Source: GCA-003244245 sp050699955
GTDB lineage: Bacteria > Actinomycetota > Actinomycetes > Mycobacteriales > Pseudonocardiaceae
Direction of reading: 5' to 3'
DNA: 64,000 nucleotides
NCBI GenBank assembly: GCA_050699955.1
Contig: JBOHGD010000006.1
Location: 62,001 to 126,000 of the forward strand
Under the pieces are notes generated by a model. It did no database searches and had not been told where the DNA came from. It was given only the letters and a program-made list of their open reading frames with translations. Each line of letters starts with the position of its first letter. Within the stretch, counting starts at the first letter, position 1. Made by a program: the position numbers and the translations under genes. Below, piece by piece: positions 51,149-62,660 of the stretch.

Positions 51149-52726
51149 ATCGACACGGGTCATATCATCGCGGGCCATTACCGGGTACTTGACCGGGTCG
51201 GCAGTGGTGGGATGGGCATCGTCTGGCAAGCCAGAGACGAGCGCCTGCATCGATTGGTCGCAGTGAAACAACTGCTGCTGCAGCCGGACCTGAGCCCCGA
51301 GGAGACCGAGGGGGCTCGTCAGCGCGCGCTGCGGGAGGCGCGCATCGCAGCGCGGCTGCAGCATCCGAACGCCATCGTCGTCTACGACGTCGCCGAGCAC
51401 GAGGGCGAGCCCTGCCTGGTGATGGAGTACCTGCCGTCCCGGACTCTGGGCGCGGTGCTGGCCGAGCAGGGCTGCCTGCCGGTCACCGAGGTCGCCTCGA
51501 TCGGCAGGCAGGTCGCTTCCGCGCTGGCCGCCGCGCACGCCGCGCAGATCGTGCACCGGGACGTCAAGCCGGGGAACATCCTGATCGCAGACGGAGGCAC
51601 CGCCAAGATCACCGACTTCGGTGTGTCCCGCGCTGCCGGGGACGTGACCGTCACCCAGACCGGAATGATGGCGGGCACCCCGGCCTACCTCGCCCCGGAA
51701 GTGGCGCGCGGGCAGGTGCCGACTCCGGCCTCCGATGTGTTCTCACTGGGTGCCACCCTCTTCGCCGCGATTGAGGGCCGGGCCCCGTTCGGGGACGGTG
51801 AAAATCAGCTCGCACTGCTGCACGCAGTGGCCGCCGGAGATGTGGCGCCGCCTCGGCACGCGGGCCCGCTGACCCCGACGTTGATGAGCCTGCTGGCGAA
51901 AGACCCTTCGGCTCGTCCCGACATGCGTCAGGCCAGCCTGGAGCTCGCCGCCGCGACCGACAGCCGGCCGGTGCAGATCACCCGCCCCGGCACGTGGTCG
52001 CCCAAACCGGCGGCCGCAGCGACCCCGCCGCCGACCCTCGCGTCCCGTCCGATTCCGCCGCCACCGCCGCTACCCCCACCGGCGACCCCGCCACCATCCC
52101 CGCCGAAGGTCTCCGAGCCCCCTGTACGGCGGCCCGCGCCTCGGCCAGTGCCACGACCCGCGGCCAGTACTGCGACGCGCTCGGACCCGGATCTCCGCCG
52201 TCGGGCGGGTGTGTTCGCCACGGCCCTGCTCGCCGTACTCGCACTGGCCGTGACCGGCGGGCTGGTGCTGAAGAACATGGGGGACCAGGCTGCGGCGCCG
52301 AACACCCCGGCCCCCACGCCGTCCACATCGGCGCCTGCACCCCCGCCCGCGCAGCAAGCAGCGACCCCACAACCTCCTGCGACGCAGCCGGTACACGCGT
52401 CCGAGGGCTCGATCGACTGGAGTTCCGCAGGGCAGCTGGTGATCAACTACTACAACGGCCTGGACAACCCATCCTCAGCCTGGCGAATGCTCTCAACCAC
52501 TGCGCAGGCGTTCTTCGGCAACGAGGCGCAGTTCGCGTCGCACTGGAGTCAGTACTCGTCGGTCAGCGCTCGCAATGCGTTCGGTGTCACCGACAACGGG
52601 GACGGCACGGTGAATGTCCCGGTCGATGTGACTTATCACACCGGCAACAACGATCAGACCCAGAAGCGGGTGCTGCGGGTGACCCGGCTCGGCGGTCAGC
52701 TGCTCATCGATTCCGATCCCCGGTGA
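51149..52726 (+). CDS. Serine/threonine protein kinase (transmembrane, Pro-rich linker)
   Basis: About 525 residues: a PknB-type kinase, N-terminal G-loop RVGSGGMGIVWQARD, catalytic HRDVKPGNIL, DFGVSR, then APEVARG. A long Pro-rich linker follows (52030-52160, for example PPPPLPPPATPPP), then one membrane helix (FATALLAVLALAVTGG) and an extracellular domain. In frame from the stop at 51140-51142 there is no ATG, GTG or TTG before ATG 51212, which would delete the glycine loop. The most likely start is ATC 51149 behind GGGAG (51135-51139), or CTC 51146. It overlaps the convergent methyltransferase by 23 nt. Confidence 0.85.
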   Translation: MDTGHIIAGHYRVLDRVGSGGMGIVWQARDERLHRLVAVKQLLLQPDLSPEETEGARQRALREARIAARLQHPNAIVVYDVAEHEGEPCLVMEYLPSRTLGAVLAEQGCLPVTEVASIGRQVASALAAAHAAQIVHRDVKPGNILIADGGTAKITDFGVSRAAGDVTVTQTGMMAGTPAYLAPEVARGQVPTPASDVFSLGATLFAAIEGRAPFGDGENQLALLHAVAAGDVAPPRHAGPLTPTLMSLLAKDPSARPDMRQASLELAAATDSRPVQITRPGTWSPKPAAAATPPPTLASRPIPPPPPLPPPATPPPSPPKVSEPPVRRPAPRPVPRPAASTATRSDPDLRRRAGVFATALLAVLALAVTGGLVLKNMGDQAAAPNTPAPTPSTSAPAPPPAQQAATPQPPATQPVHASEGSIDWSSAGQLVINYYNGLDNPSSAWRMLSTTAQAFFGNEAQFASHWSQYSSVSARNAFGVTDNGDGTVNVPVDVTYHTGNNDQTQKRVLRVTRLGGQLLIDSDPR

Positions 52727-53387
52727 TCTGGTCGTCGGGTCGCATCGGACGACGACAGACATAGGTCATGGCCGGTGGCACGTGCTGCCACATCGTGCGG
52801 GTAGGCAGCACCTCACCGAAGGTGCGGCCCAGCTCGTCGCGGAATCGACGGGCCGCGGGCGTCCAGTAACCCGAGCTGTACGCCGCCGCGGTGAACACCC
52901 CGTCGACACGCAGCGCTGCGGAGAAGGTGGCCAGGAATTCGCGCTGCTGCTGCGAACCGAACAGGGTCCACGGCAGTACCGAGACGATCACGTCGGCCCG
53001 CTGCAGGCCCTGCTGGGCGAGGATGGCGGGCAGCGTGGCCGCGTCCGCGGTGACGACCTGGACGCCGACCAGCGCGCGGGTGCGCAACCGTGCGGCGAGT
53101 TCCCGGTCCTTCTCCACCGCGATCACCACGGCGTTCGGCCCGGCTCGCTCGGCGATCGCCGTGGTCACCGCCCCATCCCCGGCACCGACCTCCACGATGA
53201 CAACGCGCCGACCGGCCGGACTGTGGCGGGGCACCACGGCCGCCAGCCGACTGGCCAGCTCGGGCCCGGACGGCAGCAGGGTGCCGACCTCACGTGGGGA
53301 GCGAACCGCCGCCGCCAGGAAACCTAAGCCGCTGCCGTGCGGGCGGTGAACGGTCCCCCGGGGATGTTGGGCGGAATATGAGGGCAT
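52704..53387 (-). CDS. SAM-dependent methyltransferase (phospholipid N-methyltransferase-like)
   Basis: A 227-residue class I methyltransferase (VVIVEVGAGDGAVTTAIAER motif I, NAVVIAVEKDRELAARLRTR motif II, DVIVSVLPWTLFGSQQQREF). It starts at ATG 53387 (MPSYSAQHPRG), since upstream residues are unlike the family. The SVLPWT and phospholipid-methyltransferase-like features suggest lipid or rRNA-related methylation; the acceptor is uncertain. Confidence 0.78.
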   Translation of the reverse strand: MPSYSAQHPRGTVHRPHGSGLGFLAAAVRSPREVGTLLPSGPELASRLAAVVPRHSPAGRRVVIVEVGAGDGAVTTAIAERAGPNAVVIAVEKDRELAARLRTRALVGVQVVTADAATLPAILAQQGLQRADVIVSVLPWTLFGSQQQREFLATFSAALRVDGVFTAAAYSSGYWTPAARRFRDELGRTFGEVLPTRTMWQHVPPAMTYVCRRPMRPDDQITGDRNR

Positions 53388-53479
53388 ACCCGATAGTGCA
53401 CACCACCAGGTGGTCCGCCGCACCACCTGGTCACCGCTGCCTAGGCTGAGAGCCGCCTACGACTCCAGGAGGACACCCG

Positions 53480-54262
53480 ATGGCCCAACTGGGCGATGAC
53501 CGCTACCTCGAATCGCTGACTGCCCAGTCCGCACAGTTCGCTGGGGCACTCCGTGGCGCCGACCTGCAGCAGCGTGTGCCGACCTGCCCGGAATGGACGT
53601 TGTATCGGCTCACTGAGCATCTCGGGCAGGCCCACCGGTTCGCGACCGAGATCGTCGCCCGGCGGGCCACCGCCCTGGTCGACCCCGGGGGACCGGCGGC
53701 CGCGCCGCCCCCGGATGACCCGGCTGCGCTCGGTGACTGGTTGTGCGACGGCGCCGCGGCATTGGCCGACGCGGTCCGCGAAACCGGCCCGCAGACGCCC
53801 GTATGGACTTGGGCGGATGAACAGCCCGCGCGGTTCTGGGCCCGCCGGATGGCGCACGAGACTGCGGTGCACCGGGCCGACGCCGAGTTGGCCCGAGGCC
53901 GCGACTTCGCCCTGGACCCCGATCTCGCCGCCGACGCGATATCCGAATGGCTGGAACTCGTCTGCTCGCCGAAGGCGCTTGAGGTACGGCCTGAGCTCGC
54001 CGAGCTGCGCGGAGACGATCAACTGCTGCACATGCACTCCACCGACGCCGGACTCGGCGAGGCGGGGGAGTGGATCGTGCGCCGAACACCGTCCGGTCCG
54101 GTCTGGGAACACGGACATTCCAAGGGTGATGTCGCGGTCCGAGGCGCGGTGGTGGACCTGCTGCTGGTCATGATGCGCCGCGTCCCGCTCAGCGATGCGG
54201 ACGTCCAGGTGCTCGGCGACTCGGCAGTCTTGGAACACTGGCTGGATCACACTCGTTTCTGA
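53480..54262 (+). CDS. Maleylpyruvate-isomerase-family mycothiol-dependent enzyme
   Basis: A 260-residue DinB-fold protein: QQRVPTCPEWTLYRLTEHLG near residue 30 (metal His), RRMAHETAVHRADAELARGR near 128, and a C-terminal domain ending LGDSAVLEHWLDHTRF. The first His and the HETAVHRAD motif are the usual metal-binding residues. The substrate is unknown. GGAGGACACCCG precedes the ATG. Confidence 0.85.
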   Translation: MAQLGDDRYLESLTAQSAQFAGALRGADLQQRVPTCPEWTLYRLTEHLGQAHRFATEIVARRATALVDPGGPAAAPPPDDPAALGDWLCDGAAALADAVRETGPQTPVWTWADEQPARFWARRMAHETAVHRADAELARGRDFALDPDLAADAISEWLELVCSPKALEVRPELAELRGDDQLLHMHSTDAGLGEAGEWIVRRTPSGPVWEHGHSKGDVAVRGAVVDLLLVMMRRVPLSDADVQVLGDSAVLEHWLDHTRF

Positions 54263-54275
54263 GCTGCGCGGGATG

Positions 54276-54303
54276 GACCCAGCTGAGCCGACCCAGCTGA
54301 GCC
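54276..54303 (+). repeat. Tandem 14-bp direct repeat
   Basis: GACCCAGCTGAGCC occurs twice head-to-tail (54276-54289 and 54290-54303) in the short gap after the mycothiol-enzyme gene, followed by GACGG. It is a small local duplication; no regulatory role is evident. Confidence 0.6.
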
Positions 54304-54377
54304 GACGGAGTGTGGGAGGCTGAAGCATCCCGGGCCGTACGCCCAGCAGGCGGGCCGAGGTGCGATCAGGAGGGACC

Positions 54378-54986
54378 GTGCAGCCGAGCCACCCGTGGCC
54401 CGAGGTCCGTCATCCGGCCGACCGATGGCTCACCGTGCCCAACGTGCTGAGCCTGCTCCGGCTCGCCGGGGTGCCGCTGTTCCTGTGGCTGCTGCTGGGC
54501 CCGCAGCACGACCTGCTCGCCGTGGTCGTGCTGGCACTCTCCGGGGTCACCGACTGGCTGGACGGCAAACTCGCCCGCTGGCTGGACCAGTACAGCAGGC
54601 TGGGTGAGTTGCTCGACCCGGCGGCCGACCGGTTGTACACGCTGAGCATCCTGCTCGCGTTCGGGATTCGCGAGATCCTGCCTTGGTGGGTGATCGCAGT
54701 GCTGCTGGGCCGGGATCTGGTGCTCCTGGCCACGCTGCCGATACTGCGCCGCCACGGCTACGGTCCACTGCCGGTGCACTACCTCGGCAAGGCCGCCACC
54801 CTCTGCCTGCTCTACGCCTTCCCGACGCTGCTGCTGGCCGACAACGTGCACGGCTGGCTGCACGCGGTGGCCTGGCCGTTCGCGGTGGCCTTCACCGTGT
54901 GGGGTGGCGTGCTGTACGTCTGGTCGGGGGTGCTCTACCTGGTGCAGGTCGAGCGTACGGTGCGGGAGCAGGCGCGTCGCCGCTGA
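54378..54986 (+). CDS. CDP-alcohol phosphatidyltransferase
   Basis: A 202-residue membrane enzyme with about six helices and the complete CDP-OH-P motif DGKLARWLDQYSRLGELLDP with AAD following (DGxxARxxxxxxxxGxxxDxxxD, residues about 60-82). It makes a phospholipid from a CDP-activated donor, most likely phosphatidylglycerol-phosphate-type or cardiolipin precursors. GGAGG is 4 nt before GTG 54378. Position next to gcvH mirrors pgsA2 (Rv1822) in mycobacteria. Confidence 0.88.
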   Translation: MQPSHPWPEVRHPADRWLTVPNVLSLLRLAGVPLFLWLLLGPQHDLLAVVVLALSGVTDWLDGKLARWLDQYSRLGELLDPAADRLYTLSILLAFGIREILPWWVIAVLLGRDLVLLATLPILRRHGYGPLPVHYLGKAATLCLLYAFPTLLLADNVHGWLHAVAWPFAVAFTVWGGVLYVWSGVLYLVQVERTVREQARRR

Positions 54987-55082
54987 CCCGCTGGAGATCA
55001 CCGCCTTGCGGTCGGTCCGGCGTCCCAATACGCTCACTCCGCCATCAGGTCTCCAACATGAGCGTGAGTCGGGAGGAGCAGT

Positions 55083-55466
55083 GTGGTCCCTGAGGAGCTG
55101 AGGTACACCCAGGAGCACGAATGGGTCTCGCTCAGCGGGGAGGGCACCGTGCGGGTCGGTATCACCGACTACGCACAGTCCCAGCTCGGCGACGTGGTCC
55201 ACGTCCAGCTGCCGGAGGTCGGGGAGCCGGTCACGCCGGGCAACCCGATCGGTGAAGTGGAGTCGACCAAGAGCGTCTCGGACGTGTATGCCCCGGCCGC
55301 GGGCGAGGTGGTGGCCAGCAACCCGGCCTTGGCGGACAGACCCGAACTCGTCAACTCCGATCCATACGGCGACGGATGGATGGTCGAGATCAAGTTGACC
55401 GATTTGGCGGTGCTGGACACGCTGATGAAGGCCCAGGAGTACCGCGGTCTCATCGCGCAGGAATGA
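55083..55466 (+). CDS. gcvH: Glycine cleavage system H protein
   Basis: A 127-residue lipoyl carrier of the glycine cleavage system, shuttling the aminomethyl group between P and T proteins. The lipoylated Lys63 is in EVESTKSVSDVYAP. It starts at GTG 55083 with GGGAGGAG upstream. Its partner gcvP is about 3.2 kb downstream on the same strand; a gcvT is not visible here. Confidence 0.95.
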   Translation: MVPEELRYTQEHEWVSLSGEGTVRVGITDYAQSQLGDVVHVQLPEVGEPVTPGNPIGEVESTKSVSDVYAPAAGEVVASNPALADRPELVNSDPYGDGWMVEIKLTDLAVLDTLMKAQEYRGLIAQE

Positions 55467-55589
55467 GCCCGCTGCCGCGACCTACCCGCTGACATCTCGC
55501 TGCTGAGGGACCCTCCATCCGCCACGACGGCAGTCGGCGCGGTAGGTTGTGGTCCGATCAGCAGCCACCACCTCCAAAGGAGAGCCCAG

Positions 55590-56060
55590 GTGAGCATGAA
55601 CGACGGGCCCGGTGTCCCACCGGAACGGGGCCCGGAGCAGACCTCGACGTTTCGGGCTGATTTCCTCGCCGAGCCTGAGAGTGCCGAGACCCCGGGGCAG
55701 CCCGTCACCGGTGTCGACGCGTTGCCCGCAGGCTCCGCGCTATTGGTGGTCAAGCGTGGTCCCAACGCAGGGTCCCGATTCTTGCTCGACCGAAGCACCA
55801 CCAGCGCGGGCAGGCACCCGGACAGCGACATCTTCCTGGACGACGTGACAGTGTCGCGCAGGCACGCCGAGTTCCGTCGCGAGGGCGGCGAGTTCGTGGT
55901 GGTGGACGTGGGCAGTCTCAACGGCACCTATGTCAATCGCGAACCGGTGGACACCGCGATGTTGGCCAACGGCGACGAGGTGCAGATCGGCAAGTTCCGG
56001 CTGGTATTCCTGACCGGTCCGCGTACCGGGGACCGAGGGGCTGACCAGGAGTTGCGGTGA
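55590..56060 (+). CDS. garA: FHA-domain metabolic regulator GarA-like
   Basis: A 156-residue protein. The N-tail EQTSTFRADFL holds Thr18/Thr20, equivalent to the phosphorylated ETTS motif of GarA/OdhI, and the FHA domain (AGRHPDSDIFLDDVTVSRRH, then LNGTYVNREPV) binds phospho-Thr. In mycobacteria it is phosphorylated by PknB-type kinases and inhibits 2-oxoglutarate dehydrogenase and glutamate dehydrogenase, linking to nitrogen metabolism. The neighbour order is that of Rv1827. Here the motif is EQTST rather than ETTS. Confidence 0.92.
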   Translation: MSMNDGPGVPPERGPEQTSTFRADFLAEPESAETPGQPVTGVDALPAGSALLVVKRGPNAGSRFLLDRSTTSAGRHPDSDIFLDDVTVSRRHAEFRREGGEFVVVDVGSLNGTYVNREPVDTAMLANGDEVQIGKFRLVFLTGPRTGDRGADQELR

Positions 56061-56818
56061 CCGCTGCCGCGGGCCGTTCCCCGCACGGCCTCGGGGCGAG
56101 CATCGGCTCGGTGCTCGCCCAACTGCGGACGGACTTCCCGGACGTGACGATCTCCAAGATCAGGTTTCTGGAGTCCGAGGGGCTGGTTCGGCCAGAACGA
56201 ACAGCCGCCGGCTATCGGCAGTTCTCACCTGCGGACGTCGCGCGGCTGCGGTACGTGCTCGCCGCCCAGCGTGATCACTATCTTCCGCTCAAGGTGATCA
56301 AGGAACACCTGGATGCGATGGACCAGGGGGAGCACAGCGAACCCGATGGCGCGCGCGGGCCAAGGCTGCCACGCCCACTGGTCGGGCTGGCAGGCGCAGC
56401 CGGTGGCGTGGGACCGGCCGCGCCCGAGGATTTCGCTGCTGTCGATACTGTCCGGATCACCCAGGAGGAGCTACTCGATGCTGCCGGTATTCGGGCGGCG
56501 GCGCTGGTCGAGCTCGAGCAGTTCGGCCTGATCCGGCCCGGCCCGGCAGGCTTCTACGACACTGACGCGGTGCTGGTGGCCCGGACCGCTCGGGCCATGA
56601 CCGACTTCGGATTGGAACCGCGGCACTTGAGAGCGTTCCGAGCCTCTGCGGACCGCGAGGTAGGGCTGCTGGCCCAGATCGTCACCCCGATGACTCGGCA
56701 GCGGGACCCGGACGCTCGGGCCAGAGCCGACGAGGTGGTGCGGGAGCTGGCCGCACTGTCGGTGCGGTTGCACGCCCTGCTGGTGAAGACGGGGCTGCGG
56801 GGCGCCATCGGACGCTGA
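56057..56818 (+). CDS. MerR-family regulator (FtsR/Rv1828-like)
   Basis: A 253-residue MerR-type regulator: winged HTH (TISKIRFLESEGLVRPERTA, YRQFSPADVARLRYVLAAQ) and a long C-terminal dimerisation region. It starts at GTG 56057 overlapping the garA stop (GTGA). It matches the order of Rv1828, a regulator implicated in cell-division gene control (FtsR). No effector-binding cysteines are seen. Confidence 0.85.
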   Translation: MTAAAGRSPHGLGASIGSVLAQLRTDFPDVTISKIRFLESEGLVRPERTAAGYRQFSPADVARLRYVLAAQRDHYLPLKVIKEHLDAMDQGEHSEPDGARGPRLPRPLVGLAGAAGGVGPAAPEDFAAVDTVRITQEELLDAAGIRAAALVELEQFGLIRPGPAGFYDTDAVLVARTARAMTDFGLEPRHLRAFRASADREVGLLAQIVTPMTRQRDPDARARADEVVRELAALSVRLHALLVKTGLRGAIGR

Positions 56819-57003
56819 GGGCACGGTGAGAATTGGGCCTTGCTGCACTCGGCATCGAGACCATGCCGCGTGTAGCGTCTGGGAGTAGCGATGGTGGAGA
56901 CGCGACTGGACCGGCAACCACACGGTCTGCGCCCGAGCCGCCGCCGAGCACGACTCTCGAGGCACTCGGAGTACCGGGTGTGGCAGGAGGGAGGCGCAAC
57001 GCG

Positions 57004-57477
57004 ATGAGCGAGATGCGTGTCGTCGGGGTGCGGGTTGAGCTGCCGGCGAACCAGCCGATCCTGCTGCTGCGGGAGACCGAGGGGGAGCGCTACCTGCCTA
57101 TCTGGATCGGTTCGGGGGAGGCGACCGCCATTGCCCTCGAGCAGCAGGGGGTGCAGCCGGCCCGGCCGATGACCCACGACTTGCTCCGGGACGTCATCAG
57201 CGCCCTTGGCCGGGAGTTGCAGCAGGTCCGGATCACAGAGTTGCAGGAGGGCACTTTCTACGCCGAACTCGTCTTCGACGGTGACGTGCGGGTGTCAGCC
57301 CGCCCGAGCGACTCGGTCGCCTTGGCGCTGCGGGTGGGTGTGCCGATCCACGCCGAGGAGTCGGTCCTTTCTGAGGCTGGCTTGATCATTCCGGACGAGC
57401 AGGAGAACGAAGTCGAGAAGTTCCGGGAGTTCCTCGACTCGGTGTCCCCTGAGGACTTCCGCGGCGCGGATACCTGA
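57004..57477 (+). CDS. Bifunctional nuclease family protein (Rv1829-like)
   Basis: A 157-residue protein (MRVVGVRVELPANQPILLLR, PIWIGSGEATAIALEQQGVQ, FDGDVRVSARPSDSVALALR), the bifunctional nuclease/DUF151 fold. The ATG at 57004 follows AGGGAGG; a longer open frame to 56833 has no similarity. It lies between two MerR genes as in mycobacteria. The true activity in this group is not established. Confidence 0.87.
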   Translation: MSEMRVVGVRVELPANQPILLLRETEGERYLPIWIGSGEATAIALEQQGVQPARPMTHDLLRDVISALGRELQQVRITELQEGTFYAELVFDGDVRVSARPSDSVALALRVGVPIHAEESVLSEAGLIIPDEQENEVEKFREFLDSVSPEDFRGADT

Positions 57478-57701
57478 TCGGGCCTGGGCGGCAGGGGCCG
57501 CGCGAGGCCAGGCTCCAACCCTTGAGTTGAAGTGAAGGTCGAGGCTCCCCGCGCGTCGCGTTGACCGGTTACTCGGAGGCAGCCTACGGTCGGTGTCGAC
57601 AGCGAATCGTGCGCGTGTGATTCGCCCGGATGACCGGACGGGTCCGCTGCAGGCCGAGGGGTCGATGCGGACCAACCGGACCAAGGCGAGGGGAGGCACG
57701 G

Positions 57702-58322
57702 GTGGTCGACGGACCGCACGGCGGAGCGGATACCCCGGTGCACGAGGTCCATCCTGCCGGAGCCGATGCACCCGAGCAGGGCACCCTGTTCCCGGACTCC
57801 GCGTTGACCGGCCCGGCCGGAGTGACCGACCAACTGATGGGCTACCGGGGCCCGGCAGCCTGCCAGATCGCCGGGATCACTTATCGCCAGCTGGACTACT
57901 GGGCACGGACCAGCCTCGTGGTGCCCTCCATCCGTGGCGCTTCCGGTTCGGGCAGCCAGCGGCTGTACTCCTTCAAGGACGTTCTGGTTCTCAAGGTGGT
58001 CAAACGACTGCTGGACACTGGCGTCTCGCTGCAGAACATCCGGGCAGCGGTGGAGCATCTGCGGCGTCGTGGGGTGCACGATCTGGCCCGCATCACCCTG
58101 TTCAGCGATGGCACCACCGTCTACGAGTGCACCTCCCCCGAGGAGGTGGTCGACCTGCTGCAGGGTGGGCAGGGTGTGTTCGGTATCGCCGTGAGCGGTG
58201 CGATGAAAGAGATCGCCGGAACCATCAGCCGGTTCCCCCCAGAGCGTGCGGACGGTGGCGAGGTCACCAGCACGCCGGAGGATGAGCTGACCAAGCGCAG
58301 GCGGGCCCGTCGGATCAGCTGA
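57702..58322 (+). CDS. MerR-family regulator (Rv1830-like)
   Basis: A 206-residue MerR protein. The HTH region is CQIAGITYRQLDYWARTSLV then IRGASGSGSQRLYSFKDVLV (about residues 53-90), with DVHDLARITLFSDGTTVYEC-like sensor sequence later. GTG 57702 follows GGGGAGG. It sits just upstream of the glycine riboswitch-gcvP unit, as Rv1830 sits before gcvB. Confidence 0.82.
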   Translation: MVDGPHGGADTPVHEVHPAGADAPEQGTLFPDSALTGPAGVTDQLMGYRGPAACQIAGITYRQLDYWARTSLVVPSIRGASGSGSQRLYSFKDVLVLKVVKRLLDTGVSLQNIRAAVEHLRRRGVHDLARITLFSDGTTVYECTSPEEVVDLLQGGQGVFGIAVSGAMKEIAGTISRFPPERADGGEVTSTPEDELTKRRRARRIS

Positions 58323-58424
58323 TGCAGAGGGGTGGTACCGCGCGCACCGTCCAGTCGCGCGTCCTTGACGTGAGGGCAGTGACGTAGATGCCCTACGGGG
58401 AGCTAAGCTTGGTGGGTAGTCGTC

Positions 58425-58630
58425 CACCCCGCGCGGGAGAGCTCCGGGCCCACCCACGGTCCGGGCACCGAAGGAGCAACCCCTCCCCGGAACCTCTCAG
58501 GTGAACAGGACCGTGCGGGTCAGACGCCTCTGGAAAGCGGTGGTGCAGACCACCCGCCGACGGGGAAAGCCGGCGTGAACGCCGGTGAATCTCTCAGGCG
58601 CCCCGGCGAGGGCAGCGACAGAGGGGGAGG
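58425..58630 (+). promoter_or_regulatory. Tandem glycine riboswitch (gcvP leader)
   Basis: Two aptamer-like halves in about 205 nt of leader. First: GCGGGAGAG near 58433, ACCGAAGGAGCAA near 58468, ACCTCTCAGG near 58492. Second: CTCTGGAAAGCGG near 58528, GCCGACGGGGAAAGCC near 58556, AATCTCTCAGGCG near 58588. These are the conserved glycine-aptamer sequences, and two in tandem ahead of gcvP is the classic arrangement; it should raise gcvP expression when glycine is high. Confidence 0.9.
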
Positions 58631-58682
58631 GCCGGCCGAGCACGGCGCTCGACGGTTCCCCTGGCATCCGGAGGCCACCGTG

Positions 58683-61565
<2,883 letters not shown>

Positions 61566-61592
61566 GTAACAGCGGCGAGCACCCGATACCAC

Positions 61593-62660
61593 CTACGAGC
61601 GCGGAGCACCGACGTGGGTGGCGTCGCGGACCGTGCCGACGTACTCCTCGACGAGGTCTTCCAGCGCGACCACCCCTTCGGTGCCTCCTCCGGGATCCAC
61701 GACGCGCGCCAGGTGGCTGCGGGTGCGGCGCAGCAGGGCCAGCGCCTCGTCGAGCTTGGCAGTGGCAGCCACCTCCGGCAGCGGACGTACGCTGTTCTGT
61801 GGCACTGGCGTGTCCGGCGGCTGGCCGAGCAGCTCCAGCACGTCCTTGACATGCAGATAGCCCACTAGCGTCGGGTCATCGGCATGGAGATCGTCAGCAC
61901 GGAGTGGGAACCGGGAGAAGCCGGTCTCTCGCACGGCCTGCTCGATGTCGCCGAGAGTGGCGGTGGCCGGCACGGTGGTCACCTGACAGAGCGGGATCAG
62001 CACGTCGGCCACCATGCGCTCCACCGTGGCCAGGGTCTGGGTCAGCCTGCGGTGCTCCTGGCTGTCCAGCAGGCCCTCACGGCTGGAATCGGCGATCAGG
62101 TTGGCCAGCTCATCAGGGCTGTAGCCATTTTCCAGCTCGTCACGGGTCTGCACGCCGAATATCCGCAGTACGTGGTTGGCGATCCAGTTCAACACCGCGA
62201 TCACCAGCCGCATCAGGCGGGCCCAGGCGACCAGTGGCGGCACCATCCACAGCGCGGTGCGCTCCGGGCCCGCGATGGCGATGTTCTTGGGCACCATCTC
62301 GCCGAGCAGGATGTGCAGCACCGTCACGATGCCCAGGGCGACGACGAACGCGATGGTGTGCCGCACCGCGTCGGGCACCCCGAACGGGCTCAGCAGCCAC
62401 TCCAGCTGCTGGGCGACCGCGGGTTCGCCGAGCGAGCCCAACCCCAGCGAGCAGATGGTGATCCCCAGCTGCGCCGCTGCCAGCATCTGCGAAAGGTGCG
62501 CACTCGCGCGGATCACCGCGCGGGCCCGCCCCACGCCGCGTGCTGCCATCGCTTCCAGCCGGTCCCGCCGAGCGCTGATCAGAGAGAACTCGGCACCGAC
62601 GAAGAACACGTTGCCGGCCAGCAGCAGCAGGGCGAGCAGCATCGCAGTGGCCTGGTTCAC
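61593..62660 (-). CDS. CNNM/HlyC-type membrane protein (DUF21 + CBS)
   Basis: A 355-residue membrane protein: four-helix DUF21 region (GNVFFVGAEFSLISARRDRL at the start, GITICSLGLGSLGEPAVAQQ), then CBS-like repeats (VADVLIPLCQVTTVPATATL; PEVAATAKLDEALALLRRTR). It belongs to the CorC/CNNM transporter or regulator group (Mg2+/Na+ homeostasis). GTG 62660 overlaps the upstream stop as GTGA. It is shorter than its neighbour, with no obvious HlyC C-domain. Confidence 0.85.
   Translation of the reverse strand: MNQATAMLLALLLLAGNVFFVGAEFSLISARRDRLEAMAARGVGRARAVIRASAHLSQMLAAAQLGITICSLGLGSLGEPAVAQQLEWLLSPFGVPDAVRHTIAFVVALGIVTVLHILLGEMVPKNIAIAGPERTALWMVPPLVAWARLMRLVIAVLNWIANHVLRIFGVQTRDELENGYSPDELANLIADSSREGLLDSQEHRRLTQTLATVERMVADVLIPLCQVTTVPATATLGDIEQAVRETGFSRFPLRADDLHADDPTLVGYLHVKDVLELLGQPPDTPVPQNSVRPLPEVAATAKLDEALALLRRTRSHLARVVDPGGGTEGVVALEDLVEEYVGTVRDATHVGAPRS

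Noticed and set aside
50993..51556. Upstream extension of the helicase
   Set aside because: It is antisense to the protein kinase and unlike any helicase; ATG 50992 begins the conserved part.
58575..58682. N-terminal extension of gcvP
   Set aside because: It lies in the second glycine aptamer; the extra residues resemble no P protein, and ATG 58683 has a ribosome site.
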